DNA of 64,000 nt from Gammaproteobacteria bacterium (GCA_029881995.1 JAOULO010000005.1:1-64000), one strand, 5' to 3'. Positions 18,974 through 29,829 are shown, numbered from the stretch's first letter. Program-made: numbers and translations. The notes: generated by a model not told the origin, from the letters alone.

Positions 18974-20279
18974 TGATATTCAACCCCGTTTTGCTGGCCA
19001 GCGCGACAAACCCTGGGAAGGAGGTATCCACGTTGGCACAGTTATTAATCGTAATAGGACCACTAGCCCGCAGGGCTGCCATGGCAAAAGACATGGCAAT
19101 TCGGTGATCACCATGGCTTTCGACAGTACCCGAACCTAGCTGACCCGGCTGAATCACCATACCGTCCTCTGTTGGCTGAGCATTGATACCCAGGATCTGC
19201 AGGCCATCGGCCATCACCTGGATACGATCACTCTCCTTAACCCTGAGTTCTTTGGCGCCTGTTAGAACGGTCTCCCCTTCTGCGCAGGCTGCGGCTACGA
19301 ATAGAGCCGGAAATTCATCAATGGCCAGGGGTACCTGGTCTTCAGGAATTCGAATGCCTTTTAGTTGGGAATATTTCACTCTGACATCAGCCACCGGCTC
19401 ACCGCCCACGGTCTGTTCATTACATAGTGTGATGTCTGCCTCCATCATTTTTAAAATGTTGATTACCCCAATACGGGTTGGATTAATACCCACGTGCTCC
19501 AGGGTAATATCTGAACCGGGTGCAATCGCTGCCCCGACCATAAAAAAGGTCGCAGAAGAAATATCAGATGGAACATCAATCTTACTGGCCGTGAGTTTGC
19601 CACCACCAGTGACACAGATACGGTTGCCCTTGACCTCGACTGGATAGCCAAAGCCGGTCAACATCCTTTCAGTATGGTCTCGGGTTGGAGCAGGTTCGGT
19701 CACACAGGTCTTGCCTTCGGCATAAAGCCCGGCCAGCAACAGGCAGGATTTGACCTGGGCACTGGCCACTGGCATGTCATAGTCGATACCCTTTAATGGC
19801 TGGCCACCGCTGATTTTAATTGGTGGTGTCCCTTGGTCAGTTGTCTCGGTCTTTGCCCCCATCTTTGCCAATGGATCCGTGACCCGACGCATAGGGCGCG
19901 TGCTAAGAGAACTATCCCCGGTCAGTTCACAATCAAACTGTTGGGCAGCAAACAGGCCGGTCAGAAGGCGCATGGAAGTACCTGAGTTACCAAGATACAG
20001 AGCCTTGGCTGGCTTTTTCAGGCCATGCATTCCGACGCCCTTAATCACAACACGACCATTTTCCGGCCCCTGAATGTCGACTCCCATGTCACGAAAGGCA
20101 TTTAGAGTGGCGAGGTTATCTTCTCCTTCGAGAAAACCACTGACTTCTGTGATGCCCTCTGCGAGAGCCCCCAGCATAATGCTACGATGGGAAATTGACT
20201 TATCACCTGGAACACGAATATTCCCGGTTAACTGTCCACCAGGCTGTACTGTAAAAATACATTCTCTTTCTGAACTCAT
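18966..20279 (-). CDS. aroA: 3-phosphoshikimate 1-carboxyvinyltransferase (EPSP synthase)
   Basis: 437 residues. It joins shikimate 3-phosphate and PEP in the shikimate pathway. Signatures: [19 protein letters not shown] near the N-terminus, [16 protein letters not shown] (about 96-111), the active-site stretch [14 protein letters not shown] and [14 protein letters not shown]. It starts 6 nt after tyrA and overlaps cmk. The closely spaced tyrA-aroA-cmk genes support one transcript. In Pseudomonas tyrA and aroA are fused; here they are separate. Confidence 0.97.
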   Translation of the reverse strand: MSSERECIFTVQPGGQLTGNIRVPGDKSISHRSIMLGALAEGITEVSGFLEGEDNLATLNAFRDMGVDIQGPENGRVVIKGVGMHGLKKPAKALYLGNSGTSMRLLTGLFAAQQFDCELTGDSSLSTRPMRRVTDPLAKMGAKTETTDQGTPPIKISGGQPLKGIDYDMPVASAQVKSCLLLAGLYAEGKTCVTEPAPTRDHTERMLTGFGYPVEVKGNRICVTGGGKLTASKIDVPSDISSATFFMVGAAIAPGSDITLEHVGINPTRIGVINILKMMEADITLCNEQTVGGEPVADVRVKYSQLKGIRIPEDQVPLAIDEFPALFVAAACAEGETVLTGAKELRVKESDRIQVMADGLQILGINAQPTEDGMVIQPGQLGSGTVESHGDHRIAMSFAMAALRASGPITINNCANVDTSFPGFVALASKTGLNISE

Positions 20280-20285
20280 TACAAC

Positions 20286-21149
20286 TTACTCATGTACAAA
20301 TTTGTCACGTGCCAGCTTGGCACGGGTAAACGTTTCTTTAATGTAATCGCTGTCACCCTTTTCAATCGCCTCGATCAGCAACTGAAGGTCATCACGAAAA
20401 CGGTATAAGACCTCTTTCAGGGCTGACTCGTTAGCAAGGCAGATGTCATGCCACATCTGCGGGTTACTCGAGGCAATCCGGGTAAAATCCCGGAAACCAC
20501 CCGCGGCATAGGAAAAGATTTCCTGCTTGTCATCCATTCTGGCCAGGGTATCCACCAGAGCATAGGCCAGCATATGAGGAAGATGGCTGGTGGCGGCGAG
20601 TACTTCATCGTGGTGCTCTACCCCCATTTCGATGACTTCTGCACCACAGGCCTGCCACATGGCACGTACCTTTTCGAGAGCAGAAGGATTACTATTTTCT
20701 ACCGGTGTCAGGATAATACGCCGATTTTCATACAGCTCTGCAAAAGAAGCTTCGACCCCACTCTTCTCCGTCCCGGCAATGGGATGACCTGGAATATAGT
20801 TCTGCGGCATTGCGCCAAATATACGAGTAGCTGCATCAACGGCACTTCCCTTCACACTACCCGCATCGGTGATAACAGTGGATTCAGTGATATTTCCCTG
20901 TAATTGCATAAATACCGATTCCATGGCCTGCATAGGTACGGTGATCACGACCATATCAGCCTGTTGTACCGCTTCGGAAATATCAGTGGAATACGTATCA
21001 ATGACACCCAGCTCTTTTGCCCTGGCCAAGTGTACTTCATCCCGGCCACAGCCTATGATCTCACCCACTGCACCTGCCTTTCGCAGGGCACGAGCTAGAG
21101 AACCGCCGATCAGGCCGACGCCGATGATACATAGTCTGTCGATCAACAA
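20286..21149 (-). CDS. tyrA: prephenate dehydrogenase
   Basis: 287 residues, the monofunctional form without a chorismate mutase or ACT domain. It oxidises and decarboxylates prephenate to 4-hydroxyphenylpyruvate for tyrosine. The NAD-binding motif IIGVGLIGGSLARAL lies at residues 8-22, with PGHPIAGTEKSGVEAS (about 126-141) and TSHLPHMLAYAL carrying the catalytic His. It is 12 nt after hisC and 6 nt before aroA. Confidence 0.95.
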   Translation of the reverse strand: MLIDRLCIIGVGLIGGSLARALRKAGAVGEIIGCGRDEVHLARAKELGVIDTYSTDISEAVQQADMVVITVPMQAMESVFMQLQGNITESTVITDAGSVKGSAVDAATRIFGAMPQNYIPGHPIAGTEKSGVEASFAELYENRRIILTPVENSNPSALEKVRAMWQACGAEVIEMGVEHHDEVLAATSHLPHMLAYALVDTLARMDDKQEIFSYAAGGFRDFTRIASSNPQMWHDICLANESALKEVLYRFRDDLQLLIEAIEKGDSDYIKETFTRAKLARDKFVHE

Positions 21150-21161
21150 ACCAAAACCTTT

Positions 21162-22265
21162 TTATTTGATGATTTTTTCCAATGCGGAAATTGCCCGGGC
21201 ATTTTCAGCCTCGGTGCCAATACTGAAGCGTAGATAACCCGGCATGGCATAATTTTCGACAGGCCGGACAATCACGCCCTCGCGTAACAGCGCATCATAC
21301 ACGCCCATGGCATTCTCGCCCACATTGACGCTGATAAAATTTCCCAGTGAGGCGATATATTCCAGACCATGCTGGCGGAAGGCCTGTTGATATTGCTGCA
21401 TACCAGACTGGTTCAATCTGAGTGAGGAGTCCAGGTGTGTGTGATCATCAAGGGCGGCGGCGGCAGCAGTGAGTGCGATACTGTTGACATTAAAGGGCTG
21501 ACGAACCCGATTTAGCAGGTTGGCGATGTCAGGATGGGAGACAACATAACCAACACGCAGCCCAGCCAACCCATAGGCCTTGGAGAAGGTCCGTGTCACG
21601 ATCAGGTTGGCATAGGATTTGAGATAGTCGAGTCCATCGGGGTAATGTTCTGGTTCAAAATTTGAGGCATATTCAAAATAGGCCTCATCCAGCACCACGA
21701 TCACCCTTGCTGGAACCCGCCCAAGAAAACTCTCCAATTCAGCCTTATCAAACCAGGTTCCAGTTGGGTTATTGGGATTGGCCAGAAAAATAAGCTTGGT
21801 TCGCTCAGTCACGGCACTGGCTATAGCATCCAGATCATGTCCCCAGTCCCTAGCAGGTGTCACTACTGACTTTGCACCAATCGCCTGGGCCACTAATGGG
21901 TAAACTGCAAAGGCGTGTTGAGAAAACATAATCTCATCGGCAGGTTCAGCGAAAGTACGTGCAATCACGTCCAGCAGATCATTCGAGCCATTACCCAGTG
22001 TGATCTGATTCAGCTCTACGTGGTATTTTTTTGCCAGGGCCTGTTTGAGATAAAAACCGTTACCATCCGGATATCTGGCCAGTTCAGCCAGTTCATTCTG
22101 AATGGCCTGCAAGGCCGAAGGTGAAGGACCAAGTGGGTTTTCGTTAGAAGCCAGCTTGATAATATCGCTGATGCCATATTCACGCTGTAATTCCTCGATG
22201 GGTTTACCCGGTTGATAGGGTGTCAGGGCGCGAACACCGGGTACTGCCAGCTCTTCATAAATCAT
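21162..22265 (-). CDS. hisC: histidinol-phosphate aminotransferase
   Basis: 367-residue class II PLP aminotransferase. The Schiff-base lysine is in TRTFSKAYGLAGLRVGY (about residue 225), with NPNNPTGTWF and the glycine-rich LGNGSNDLLD as supporting motifs. HisC copies in aromatic operons (hisC2) often also transaminate tyrosine and phenylalanine precursors, and its place between pheA/manC and tyrA suggests this. A separate his-operon copy cannot be checked here. Confidence 0.93.
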   Translation of the reverse strand: MIYEELAVPGVRALTPYQPGKPIEELQREYGISDIIKLASNENPLGPSPSALQAIQNELAELARYPDGNGFYLKQALAKKYHVELNQITLGNGSNDLLDVIARTFAEPADEIMFSQHAFAVYPLVAQAIGAKSVVTPARDWGHDLDAIASAVTERTKLIFLANPNNPTGTWFDKAELESFLGRVPARVIVVLDEAYFEYASNFEPEHYPDGLDYLKSYANLIVTRTFSKAYGLAGLRVGYVVSHPDIANLLNRVRQPFNVNSIALTAAAAALDDHTHLDSSLRLNQSGMQQYQQAFRQHGLEYIASLGNFISVNVGENAMGVYDALLREGVIVRPVENYAMPGYLRFSIGTEAENARAISALEKIIK

Positions 22266-22291
22266 TCGCTTACAACACCTTCTAAATAGAG

Positions 22292-23719
22292 TTAACGCCC
22301 GTATTTGTCTTCAAAGCGCACAATATCGTCTTCACCCAGGTAAGAACCCGACTGCACTTCAATCATTTCCAGTGGGATGGCACCTTCATTTTCCAGGCGG
22401 TGTGTCGCTCCGATAGGAATATAAGTAGACTCATTTTCTGAAACCAGAAAGGTTTCATCATTTCGTGTGACTTTCGCAGTCCCTTTAACAACAATCCAGT
22501 GCTCAGCACGGTGGTGGTGCATCTGTAAAGATAGTGATGCTCCCTGGTTAACGGTAATCCGCTTGACCTGATAACGCTCCCCCACATCGATACTTTCATA
22601 AGAACCCCAGGGCCGATAAACACGTCGATGTGTAAGATGCTCGGATCGTTTTTCTTTCTTCAGCCATTCAACTGCCTTTTTAACATCCTGAACATGGTCC
22701 TTATCAGCCACCAGGACGGCATCAGTGGTTTCAACCACAATCGTATTTTCCAGGCCTATCCCGACCAGTAAACGTTCCTGGCCAAATAGCAGTGAATTTT
22801 TTGTATTCAGTAAAAAGACTTCACCTTTGATGACATTACCCTGTTCATTCTTATCACCAACAGCCCATAGTGCTGACCAGATACCCACATCAGACCATCC
22901 AGCATCCAACGGCACCATCGCCGCTTTAAAAGGTGCATCCCCCGTATCAGTAAGCTTCTCCATAACGGCATAATCGATGGAATTGCTGGGGCAGTTGGCG
23001 AAGGTTTCTTTATCAACACGAAAGAAATCCTGATCCTTGTGACCCTTTTCTACCGCCATTTTACAGCTAGAGGCCATCTCGGGTTCAAAGTGATTAATTG
23101 CATCTATCCAGACACTGGCCTTCATCATAAATACACCACTGTTCCAGAAATAATCGCCACTGGCAAGATAGCTCTCGGCAGTCGCCAGATCAGGTTTTTC
23201 TACAAAAGCATTAATACTGACGGCTGTTTCACTACTATCGAGTTTTTTGCCACTTTTGATATAGCCATAACCAGTCTCAGGACCCGTTGGAGTAATCCCA
23301 AAAGTAACCAGATAATCAATGTCAGCCAAACTGGCCGCCTCAGTAATCGCTGTCTGAAATGCAGCAATGTCTAAAATGACATGATCCGCTGGCATTATTA
23401 GCATAATGGTTTCCGGTGTAGATACCAGCGCAGCCAGGTTCAAAGCTGGTGCAGTATTTCGACCTTTTGGTTCGAGAATAATATTTGATGCAGGGTTATC
23501 AATTTGACGTAACTGCTCAGCGACCATAAACCGATGTTCTTCGTTACAGACAACAATTGGAGCTTCAACATTATCAATTCCCTCAAGACGGGCAACTGTT
23601 TCCTGTAGCATCGTATCGTTAGATACAAGAGGTAACAACTGCTTGGGATAAAGTTCTCTTGATAAAGGCCAAAGGCGAGTTCCTGAACCACCTGATAGAA
23701 TGACGGGCTGAATTTTCAT
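22292..23719 (-). CDS. manC: mannose-1-phosphate guanylyltransferase / mannose-6-phosphate isomerase
   Basis: 475 residues. The N-terminal nucleotidyltransferase (about 1-290) has VILSGGSGTRLWPLSRELYP and FVEKPD. The C-terminal cupin (about 350-475) includes the PMI signatures RPWGSYESID and LSLQMHHHRAEHWIVVKG. It makes GDP-mannose, the precursor of mannose, rhamnose or fucose-type sugars in polysaccharides. It lies inside the aromatic operon between pheA and hisC, where this gene is not normally found. It probably supplies the glycan made by the 1-12012 operon, but it is 10 kb away and outside its control region. Confidence 0.93.
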   Translation of the reverse strand: MKIQPVILSGGSGTRLWPLSRELYPKQLLPLVSNDTMLQETVARLEGIDNVEAPIVVCNEEHRFMVAEQLRQIDNPASNIILEPKGRNTAPALNLAALVSTPETIMLIMPADHVILDIAAFQTAITEAASLADIDYLVTFGITPTGPETGYGYIKSGKKLDSSETAVSINAFVEKPDLATAESYLASGDYFWNSGVFMMKASVWIDAINHFEPEMASSCKMAVEKGHKDQDFFRVDKETFANCPSNSIDYAVMEKLTDTGDAPFKAAMVPLDAGWSDVGIWSALWAVGDKNEQGNVIKGEVFLLNTKNSLLFGQERLLVGIGLENTIVVETTDAVLVADKDHVQDVKKAVEWLKKEKRSEHLTHRRVYRPWGSYESIDVGERYQVKRITVNQGASLSLQMHHHRAEHWIVVKGTAKVTRNDETFLVSENESTYIPIGATHRLENEGAIPLEMIEVQSGSYLGEDDIVRFEDKYGR

Positions 23720-23760
23720 TTATATATTTTCACCACAGTTTATCTAAATTATCTAGATGA

Positions 23761-24843
23761 TTATAGAACAGCTCTGGGATAAGACCCTAGAACCTTAACC
23801 ATCCCTGCTGTCTCACTCAATTCTTTCAGTGCTTTATTGATGTCTGGTTCAGATTTGTGCCCTTCAACATCAACAAAAAACACATAGTTCCACATGCCCT
23901 GGCGTGAGGGGCGTGATTCAATACGTGTCATGGAAATTCCATTACGGGCAAGTGGCTCCAACATTCGGTAAAGTGCGCCAGGTTTATTGTCTGCAGTTAC
24001 CAGCAAGGATGTTTTATCATCACCACTGGGTGGTGTGGCACGTTTACCAATAATAAGAAAACGTGTGGTATTGTTCGTTTCATCCTCAATGTTACGTGAC
24101 AGGATGTCCAGACCATAAAGTTCAGCCGCCATTTCACCCGCAATAGCCGCTGCTGATTTATCTTTCGCCGCCATTTTAGCGGCCTCAGCATTACTGCTGA
24201 CTTCTATTCTTTCTACATTTGCCAGGTGGGTATCCAACCAGTGGCGACATTGACCCAGCGATTGACGGTGTGAATATATCTTTTCAATTTTATCAATAGA
24301 CGTATCTTTACCCATTAAGCACTGGTGAATACGCAACTCCACTTCGCCACAAACATGTAATTCAGATTTTATAAATTCATCCAGGGTATGGTTCACCACC
24401 CCTTCTGTTGAATTTTCGATGGGTACAACACCATAGGATGCCGTTTCTGCCTCAACTTCTGTAAACACATCTGCAATAGTAGTCAATGGTAGCGTATTTA
24501 CAGAATGGCCAAAGTGCTTAAGTGAGGCAGCCTGGGTAAAAGTCCCTTCTGGTCCGAGATAGGCAATTTTGAGAGGCTGCTCCAGTGCCAGGCAGGCAGA
24601 CATAATCTCACGGAAAAGCCGGGCAATTTCATCATCACTGAGTGGCCCGGTATTACGTTCTTTGACCCGACGCAGTACGTCAGCCTCCCGCTCCGGGCGA
24701 TAAAACAGGGCATTAGCCCCTTCAGATTGTTGCTTGCTCTTGGCAACCTGTTCGGCAACTGCAGCTCGCTCAGATATCAATTCCTGAATCTGCCGATCCA
24801 GCTCATCAATTTTATCGCGAAGATTAGATAGTGGTTCACTCAT
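23761..24843 (-). CDS. pheA: bifunctional chorismate mutase / prephenate dehydratase
   Basis: 360 residues in three parts. The N-terminal AroQ chorismate mutase covers about 1-90 (LRDKIDELDRQIQELISERA). The prephenate dehydratase covers about 92-270 (IAYLGPEGTFTQAAS, then the catalytic NNTTRFLIIGK). The C-terminal ACT domain (about 282-355) holds the ESRPSRQGMWNYVFFVD sensor for phenylalanine feedback. It converts chorismate to phenylpyruvate. It lies between serA and manC, matching the usual serC-pheA-hisC order with serA and manC added. Confidence 0.97.
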   Translation of the reverse strand: MSEPLSNLRDKIDELDRQIQELISERAAVAEQVAKSKQQSEGANALFYRPEREADVLRRVKERNTGPLSDDEIARLFREIMSACLALEQPLKIAYLGPEGTFTQAASLKHFGHSVNTLPLTTIADVFTEVEAETASYGVVPIENSTEGVVNHTLDEFIKSELHVCGEVELRIHQCLMGKDTSIDKIEKIYSHRQSLGQCRHWLDTHLANVERIEVSSNAEAAKMAAKDKSAAAIAGEMAAELYGLDILSRNIEDETNNTTRFLIIGKRATPPSGDDKTSLLVTADNKPGALYRMLEPLARNGISMTRIESRPSRQGMWNYVFFVDVEGHKSEPDINKALKELSETAGMVKVLGSYPRAVL

Positions 24844-24870
24844 GGCCGTATCTTATCCTGAGCTTGAGGA

Positions 24871-26037
24871 CTAAACCAGAGCCCTCACTGCCAGTACCCC
24901 GTCAATTCCACCAATTTCTCCAAGCAAAGCATCATCGGCTGGCTTATCAATATCAATAATGGTGTAGGCCAGATCCCCCCTGGACTTATTAAGCATATCA
25001 ATAATGTTCAGCCCCTTACCGGCTAGCGCTGACGAAATCTGACCCACCATGTTGGGCACATTGCTGTTCACCACAGTAATGCGATGACCTTCTGAACGCT
25101 CCATTTTTACGGCCGGGAAATTGACCGAATTTTTAATATTACCGTTTTCAAGAAAATCCCGAACCTGGTCTGCCACCATAATGGCACAGTTGTCTTCCGC
25201 CTCTTTAGTGGAAGCCCCCAGATGCGGCAAAGTAATCACACGTTCATGCTGCTTTAGCAGGTTACTGGGGAAATCACAGATATAGGCATAGACCTTACCG
25301 GACTTAATGGCTGCTGACACAGCTTCATCATCGATGATGCCATTACGGGAAAAATTGAGTATGACCACATTGTCCTTCATCAGTTTGAGACGTTCAGCAT
25401 TAAGCATGTTTTTCGTGGCATCCACCAGAGGTACATGGAAGGTGATGTAATCCACTTTGCTGACCAGATCATCTACCGAGGCTGCTTTCTCCACATCGGA
25501 AGAGAGCTGCCAGGCACCTTCAACCGTAATACCGGGGTCATAACCGATTACCTTCATTCCCAAATCCAGTGCGGCATTGGCAACATAGCGGCCAATGGCA
25601 CCAAGACCGATCACGCCCAGCGTACGGCCCGGCAATTCAAATCCACCAAAGTTCTTTTTACCTGCTTCGACCTGTTTACTGATCTCTTCATCAGTCCCTT
25701 CCAGGTTACGGGAAAAATCCCAGGCCTGACAGAGATTACGTGAACCCAGTAACATGCCGGCCAGCACCAGTTCTTTTACCGCGTTGGCATTGGCACCGGG
25801 TGCATTAAAGACGGGGATGCCTTTGGCAGACATTTTATCAACGGGAATATTATTCACACCGGCACCGGCACGGCCCACGGCCTTTAAAGTCTCGGGGATA
25901 TCCATGTCGTGCATTTTGAATGAACGCAGCAATATCGCATCGGGATGTTGAATCTCCGAAGCAACTTCATAACCCTCACGTGGCAGGCGTTCCAGCCCCG
26001 CTACCGAAATATTGTTCAGTGTTAAAATCTTATGCAT
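24871..26037 (-). CDS. serA: D-3-phosphoglycerate dehydrogenase
   Basis: 388 residues. It oxidises 3-phosphoglycerate in the first step of serine synthesis. The Rossmann motif is LGVIGLGAIGRYVANAA (about 139-155), the catalytic Arg in NFSRNGIIDDEAV and the His in LPHLGASTKEAEDN. The C-terminal 75 residues form an ACT-like domain (ITVVNSNVPNMVGQISSAL). This is the shorter SerA form without the long intervening domain. It lies downstream of serC, giving the first two steps of the pathway together, but a strong hairpin separates them. Confidence 0.93.
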   Translation of the reverse strand: MHKILTLNNISVAGLERLPREGYEVASEIQHPDAILLRSFKMHDMDIPETLKAVGRAGAGVNNIPVDKMSAKGIPVFNAPGANANAVKELVLAGMLLGSRNLCQAWDFSRNLEGTDEEISKQVEAGKKNFGGFELPGRTLGVIGLGAIGRYVANAALDLGMKVIGYDPGITVEGAWQLSSDVEKAASVDDLVSKVDYITFHVPLVDATKNMLNAERLKLMKDNVVILNFSRNGIIDDEAVSAAIKSGKVYAYICDFPSNLLKQHERVITLPHLGASTKEAEDNCAIMVADQVRDFLENGNIKNSVNFPAVKMERSEGHRITVVNSNVPNMVGQISSALAGKGLNIIDMLNKSRGDLAYTIIDIDKPADDALLGEIGGIDGVLAVRALV

Positions 26038-26062
26038 TCCAACTCCACCCTTAATTTATTTC

Positions 26063-26112
26063 CAAAACGCAAAACGCGAAGGCATATCATGAGAACTGAT
26101 ATACCTTCGCGT
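26063..26112 (-). terminator. long hairpin between serC and serA, terminator or attenuator
   Basis: Two 16-base arms (26074-26089 and 26097-26112) pair along their whole length around a 7-nt loop. On the minus-strand RNA the only non-Watson-Crick pair is a G-U, while on the plus strand the same position is a C-A mismatch, so the element is built for the minus transcript. A T-rich run (TTTTGCGTTTTGG, counting the arm's last T) follows. It starts 15 nt after the serC stop. Confidence 0.75.
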
Positions 26113-26126
26113 CCAATCTTTAATTA

Positions 26127-27209
26127 TTATGCATGTTTCTTTTCAAAATCGGCCATAAAGCCAACCAGAGTATCAATACCCTCTTCTGGCATAGCATTAT
26201 AAATACTGGCCCGCATACCACCGACAGAACGATGCCCCTTTAATGCTGTCAGTCCAACTTTCTCGGCCTCTTCTAGGAAAGTCTTATCCAGATCGGGATT
26301 GGCCAGGGTAAAGGGCACATTCATCCAGGAACGACATTCCGGTACCACCGGGTTGGCATAAAAGTCAGATGCATCGATAGCATCGTAAAGCTTTTTCGCC
26401 TTGCGTTCATTGATCTCGGCCATGGCCTTAACGCCACCCTTCAACTTGATCCATTCAAACACTAGCCCGGCCAGATACCAACCATAGGTGGGTGGTGTGT
26501 TATACATGGAATCGTTTTTATCGTGGATGGCGTAATCAAACATAGAGGGCTGATCTTCCAGAACCTCACCAATGAGATCCTTACGCACAATCACCACGGC
26601 AAGCCCTGCAGGGCCGATATTTTTCTGAGCACCGGCGTAGATCAGACCATATTTGGATACATCAATCGGACGAGACAAGATGGTTGAGGACATATCTGCC
26701 ACCAGGGGCACACCATCGGTCTCGGGAACAAAAGGAAACTCCACACCACCAATAGTTTCATTAGGCGTGTAATGCACATAGGCCGCGTGCTTGTTAAGAT
26801 TCCATTCACTTTGCGGTGGTACACCGGTAAAGTTATTCGCTTCATCGGTGGCAGCAACGTTTACATCGCAATAACGTTTGGCTTCAGCGATGGCCTTCTT
26901 GGACCAGGCACCGGTATTGATATAGTCGGCCGTGCTTTTGCCGCGTAACAGGTTAACCGGGATCATGGCAAACTGGCTACTGGCGCCCCCCTGCAGAAAC
27001 AAAACACTGTAATCGGAACTGATCCCCATCAGTTGACGCAGGTCCGCTTCGGCCTTTTCTGCAATAGACATAAAGGCCTTGCCACGGTGGCTCATTTCCA
27101 TGACAGACATACCCGCAGCCTGCCATTCCACCATTTCATCCCGGGCACGCTCCAGCACAGCCTGCGGCAGGCAGGCAGGGCCAGCACTAAAATTAAAAAC
27201 TCGTGACAT
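26127..27209 (-). CDS. serC: phosphoserine aminotransferase
   Basis: 360-residue class V PLP aminotransferase. It makes phosphoserine from 3-phosphohydroxypyruvate, and can also serve pyridoxal phosphate synthesis. The start MSRVFNFSAGPACLPQAVL is diagnostic; the PLP lysine is in YAGAQKNIGPAGLAVVIVR (about residue 197) and the C-terminal GHRSVGGMRASIYNA is conserved. It lies 73 nt after gyrA, the standard gammaproteobacterial neighbour. Confidence 0.97.
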   Translation of the reverse strand: MSRVFNFSAGPACLPQAVLERARDEMVEWQAAGMSVMEMSHRGKAFMSIAEKAEADLRQLMGISSDYSVLFLQGGASSQFAMIPVNLLRGKSTADYINTGAWSKKAIAEAKRYCDVNVAATDEANNFTGVPPQSEWNLNKHAAYVHYTPNETIGGVEFPFVPETDGVPLVADMSSTILSRPIDVSKYGLIYAGAQKNIGPAGLAVVIVRKDLIGEVLEDQPSMFDYAIHDKNDSMYNTPPTYGWYLAGLVFEWIKLKGGVKAMAEINERKAKKLYDAIDASDFYANPVVPECRSWMNVPFTLANPDLDKTFLEEAEKVGLTALKGHRSVGGMRASIYNAMPEEGIDTLVGFMADFEKKHA

Positions 27210-27282
27210 TTCGACTACACTCCTGAAAAAATACGACTCACCTGTATGACACAGGCAAGCTTAAAATGACATAAAGCAGCGC

Positions 27283-29829
27283 TTACTCTTCGGATTCATC
27301 TTCGTGGATATTGGCAATCCTTTCCACACCGGATAACTTTTCATCTTCCCCAAGACTAATCAGTTTCACACCCTGTGTATTACGTCCCATAATGGAAATC
27401 TCATCGACACGGGTACGTACCAGTGTACCACTGGTAGTAATCAACATGATCTCATCATCAGGACTCACCAGCTCAGCCCCTGTGACATCGCCATTTCTGT
27501 CCGTGGTCTGAATAGAGATTACCCCAACACCACCACGCCCGTGAACTGGGTAATCCTCAACTGGTGTCAGCTTACCAAAACCATTTTCGGTAACAGTTAG
27601 GACATTTCCTTCATCGACGATGATCATGGAAATGACTTCATTGTCTGTCTTGAGTTTGATACCGCGCACACCGACGGAAGCACGACCCATCGGGCGTACG
27701 TCCTCTTCACTGAAACGAATGGCCTTGCCACCACTACTGAACAGCAGGACATCTTTTTTACCGTCCGTCAGCTCGACACCGATCAGCTTATCTTCAGCTC
27801 GAAGCTCGATCGCAATAATGCCGGAAGAACGGGGCCGTGAGAAATCCTTTAATGGTGTCTTTTTAACGGTACCACTGGCCGTGGCAAAGAAAATAAACTG
27901 GTCTTCTTCGTATTCACGAATCGGTAAAATGGCATTGATCCGCTCACCTTCTTCCAGAGGCAGGAGATTCACAATGGGTTTACCGCGTGCAGTACGCCCT
28001 GCCTGAGGTAACTCATAGACTTTCAGCCAGTACACCTTGCCACGACTTGAGAAACAGAGAATGGTGTCATGGGTATTAGCAATAAACAGCTTATCGATAA
28101 AATCTTCATCTTTTACAGATGTCGCCGCCTTGCCTCGCCCACCACGACGCTGGGCGCTATAGGTCGTAATCGGCTGGGCCTTGGCATAACCTTCGTGGGA
28201 AAGCGTCACCACCACATCTTCTTCGGTGATCAGGTCTTCGATAGTCAGGTCTTCCTGGCTGGAACGAATTTCTGTGCGACGTTCATCACCGTACTGCTCC
28301 ATGATCTCTTTCAGTTCATCCTTGATGACCTGCATGAGGCGTTCATGGTTACCAAGAATGTCGAGCAGATCGGCAATGGTCACCAGTAGCTCTTCATATT
28401 CTTTTATTATCTTGTCCTGCTCCAGACCAGTCAGGCGATGCAGGCGCATATCAAGAATGGCCTGGGCCTGCACAGCAGATAGCCTGTATTTGCCATCCAC
28501 CATTCCAAAAGATTTAGGCAAACCATCGGGACGTGAGGCTTCAGCACCTGCTCGTTCCAGCATTTTTATCACAATACCGGGCTCCCAGCCTGTGGCCATT
28601 AACTGAGTCTTTGCCTCAGCAGGATTCGGCGCCGCCTTGATCAGGGCAATAATGGGGTCGATATTGGCCAGGGCAACGGCCAGGCCTTCACGAATATGGG
28701 CACGTTCGCGGGCCTTGCGAAGTTCATAAACGGTACGACGGGTCACCACTTCGCGGCGATGACGAATAAAGGCTTCCAATATCTGCTTCAGGTTCAACAG
28801 GCGTGGCTGACCATCTACCAGGGCCACCATGTTGATACCGAAGACACTTTGCATCTGGGTGTGCTGATAAAGGTTATTGAGCATCACCTCAGCTACTTCA
28901 CCTCGGCGCAGCTCAATTACCATGCGCATACCATCTTTATCAGACTCATCACGCAACTCGGTAATGCCTTCAATCTTTTTCTCTTTCACCAGCTCAGCAA
29001 TACGTTCCAACAAGCGTGCCTTGTTTACCTGGTAAGGCAGTTCGTTGACGATAATGGTCTGTTTGCCAGTTTTTGGATTTTCTTCAATTTCTGTCCGGGC
29101 TCGTACATAAATTCGACCTCGACCAGTGGCATAGGCCTCGGCAATACCACGGGCACCATTAATAATACCGGCGGTTGGAAAATCCGGACCCGGCAGGTGT
29201 TGCATCAGATCAATAATACTGATCTCAGGATTATCGATCAGGGCCAGACAGGCATTGGTCACTTCGTTCAGATTGTGAGGCGGTATGTTGGTGGCCATGC
29301 CCACCGCAATACCTGCAGAGCCATTGACCAGCAGATTTGGGATACGGGCCGGCAGGACCTCAGGCTCATGTTCAGATTCATCATAATTAGGGACAAAATC
29401 GACCGTTTCTTTATCAATATCTGCCAGTATCTCGTGGGCAATCTTCGCCATACGCACTTCGGTATAACGCATGGCCGCAGGAGAGTCACCATCGACAGAT
29501 CCAAAGTTACCCTGACCATCCACCAGCATATAACGCAGGGAGAATGGCTGGGCCATACGCACGATAGTGTCATACACAGCGGTATCACCATGAGGATGAT
29601 ATTTACCAATCACATCCCCGACAACACGGGCCGATTTCTTATAGGGTTTGTTGTAGTCATTGCCCAGCTCACGCATGGCAAAGAGCACACGGCGATGAAC
29701 CGGTTTGAGACCATCACGGACATCTGGTAGAGCACGCCCCACAATTACGCTCATGGCGTAATCCAGGTAGGATTGCTTCATCTCCTCTTCGATATTTACC
29801 GGGAGGATTTCCTTGGCGAATTCAGTCAC
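27283..29829 (-). CDS. gyrA: DNA gyrase subunit A
   Basis: 848 residues. The N-terminal breakage-reunion domain has the catalytic Tyr in [12 protein letters not shown] (about 122). The C-terminal beta-pinwheel has the GyrA box QRRGGRG (about 560). In the quinolone-determining region, [10 protein letters not shown] gives Thr83 and Asp87; Thr83 is the normal residue in many bacteria and is no evidence of resistance. The subunit is shorter than E. coli GyrA (875), lacking much of the acidic tail. It is the first gene of the gyrA-serC stretch. Confidence 0.98.
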   Translation of the reverse strand: MTEFAKEILPVNIEEEMKQSYLDYAMSVIVGRALPDVRDGLKPVHRRVLFAMRELGNDYNKPYKKSARVVGDVIGKYHPHGDTAVYDTIVRMAQPFSLRYMLVDGQGNFGSVDGDSPAAMRYTEVRMAKIAHEILADIDKETVDFVPNYDESEHEPEVLPARIPNLLVNGSAGIAVGMATNIPPHNLNEVTNACLALIDNPEISIIDLMQHLPGPDFPTAGIINGARGIAEAYATGRGRIYVRARTEIEENPKTGKQTIIVNELPYQVNKARLLERIAELVKEKKIEGITELRDESDKDGMRMVIELRRGEVAEVMLNNLYQHTQMQSVFGINMVALVDGQPRLLNLKQILEAFIRHRREVVTRRTVYELRKARERAHIREGLAVALANIDPIIALIKAAPNPAEAKTQLMATGWEPGIVIKMLERAGAEASRPDGLPKSFGMVDGKYRLSAVQAQAILDMRLHRLTGLEQDKIIKEYEELLVTIADLLDILGNHERLMQVIKDELKEIMEQYGDERRTEIRSSQEDLTIEDLITEEDVVVTLSHEGYAKAQPITTYSAQRRGGRGKAATSVKDEDFIDKLFIANTHDTILCFSSRGKVYWLKVYELPQAGRTARGKPIVNLLPLEEGERINAILPIREYEEDQFIFFATASGTVKKTPLKDFSRPRSSGIIAIELRAEDKLIGVELTDGKKDVLLFSSGGKAIRFSEEDVRPMGRASVGVRGIKLKTDNEVISMIIVDEGNVLTVTENGFGKLTPVEDYPVHGRGGVGVISIQTTDRNGDVTGAELVSPDDEIMLITTSGTLVRTRVDEISIMGRNTQGVKLISLGEDEKLSGVERIANIHEDESEE

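Noticed and set aside
27248-27262. CCTGT-GTCAT-ACAGG hairpin after gyrA as terminator
   Set aside because: The stem is only 5 bp and the T run lies too far downstream; serC is likely co-transcribed with gyrA.
28696-29730. 344-codon open frame on the plus strand opposite gyrA
   Set aside because: It is antisense to strongly conserved gyrA codons, has a composition of rare residue combinations and no recognisable domain or ribosome site.
27283-29829. GyrA Thr83 as quinolone resistance
   Set aside because: Thr at this site is the ordinary residue in many bacteria, and Asp87 is unchanged.
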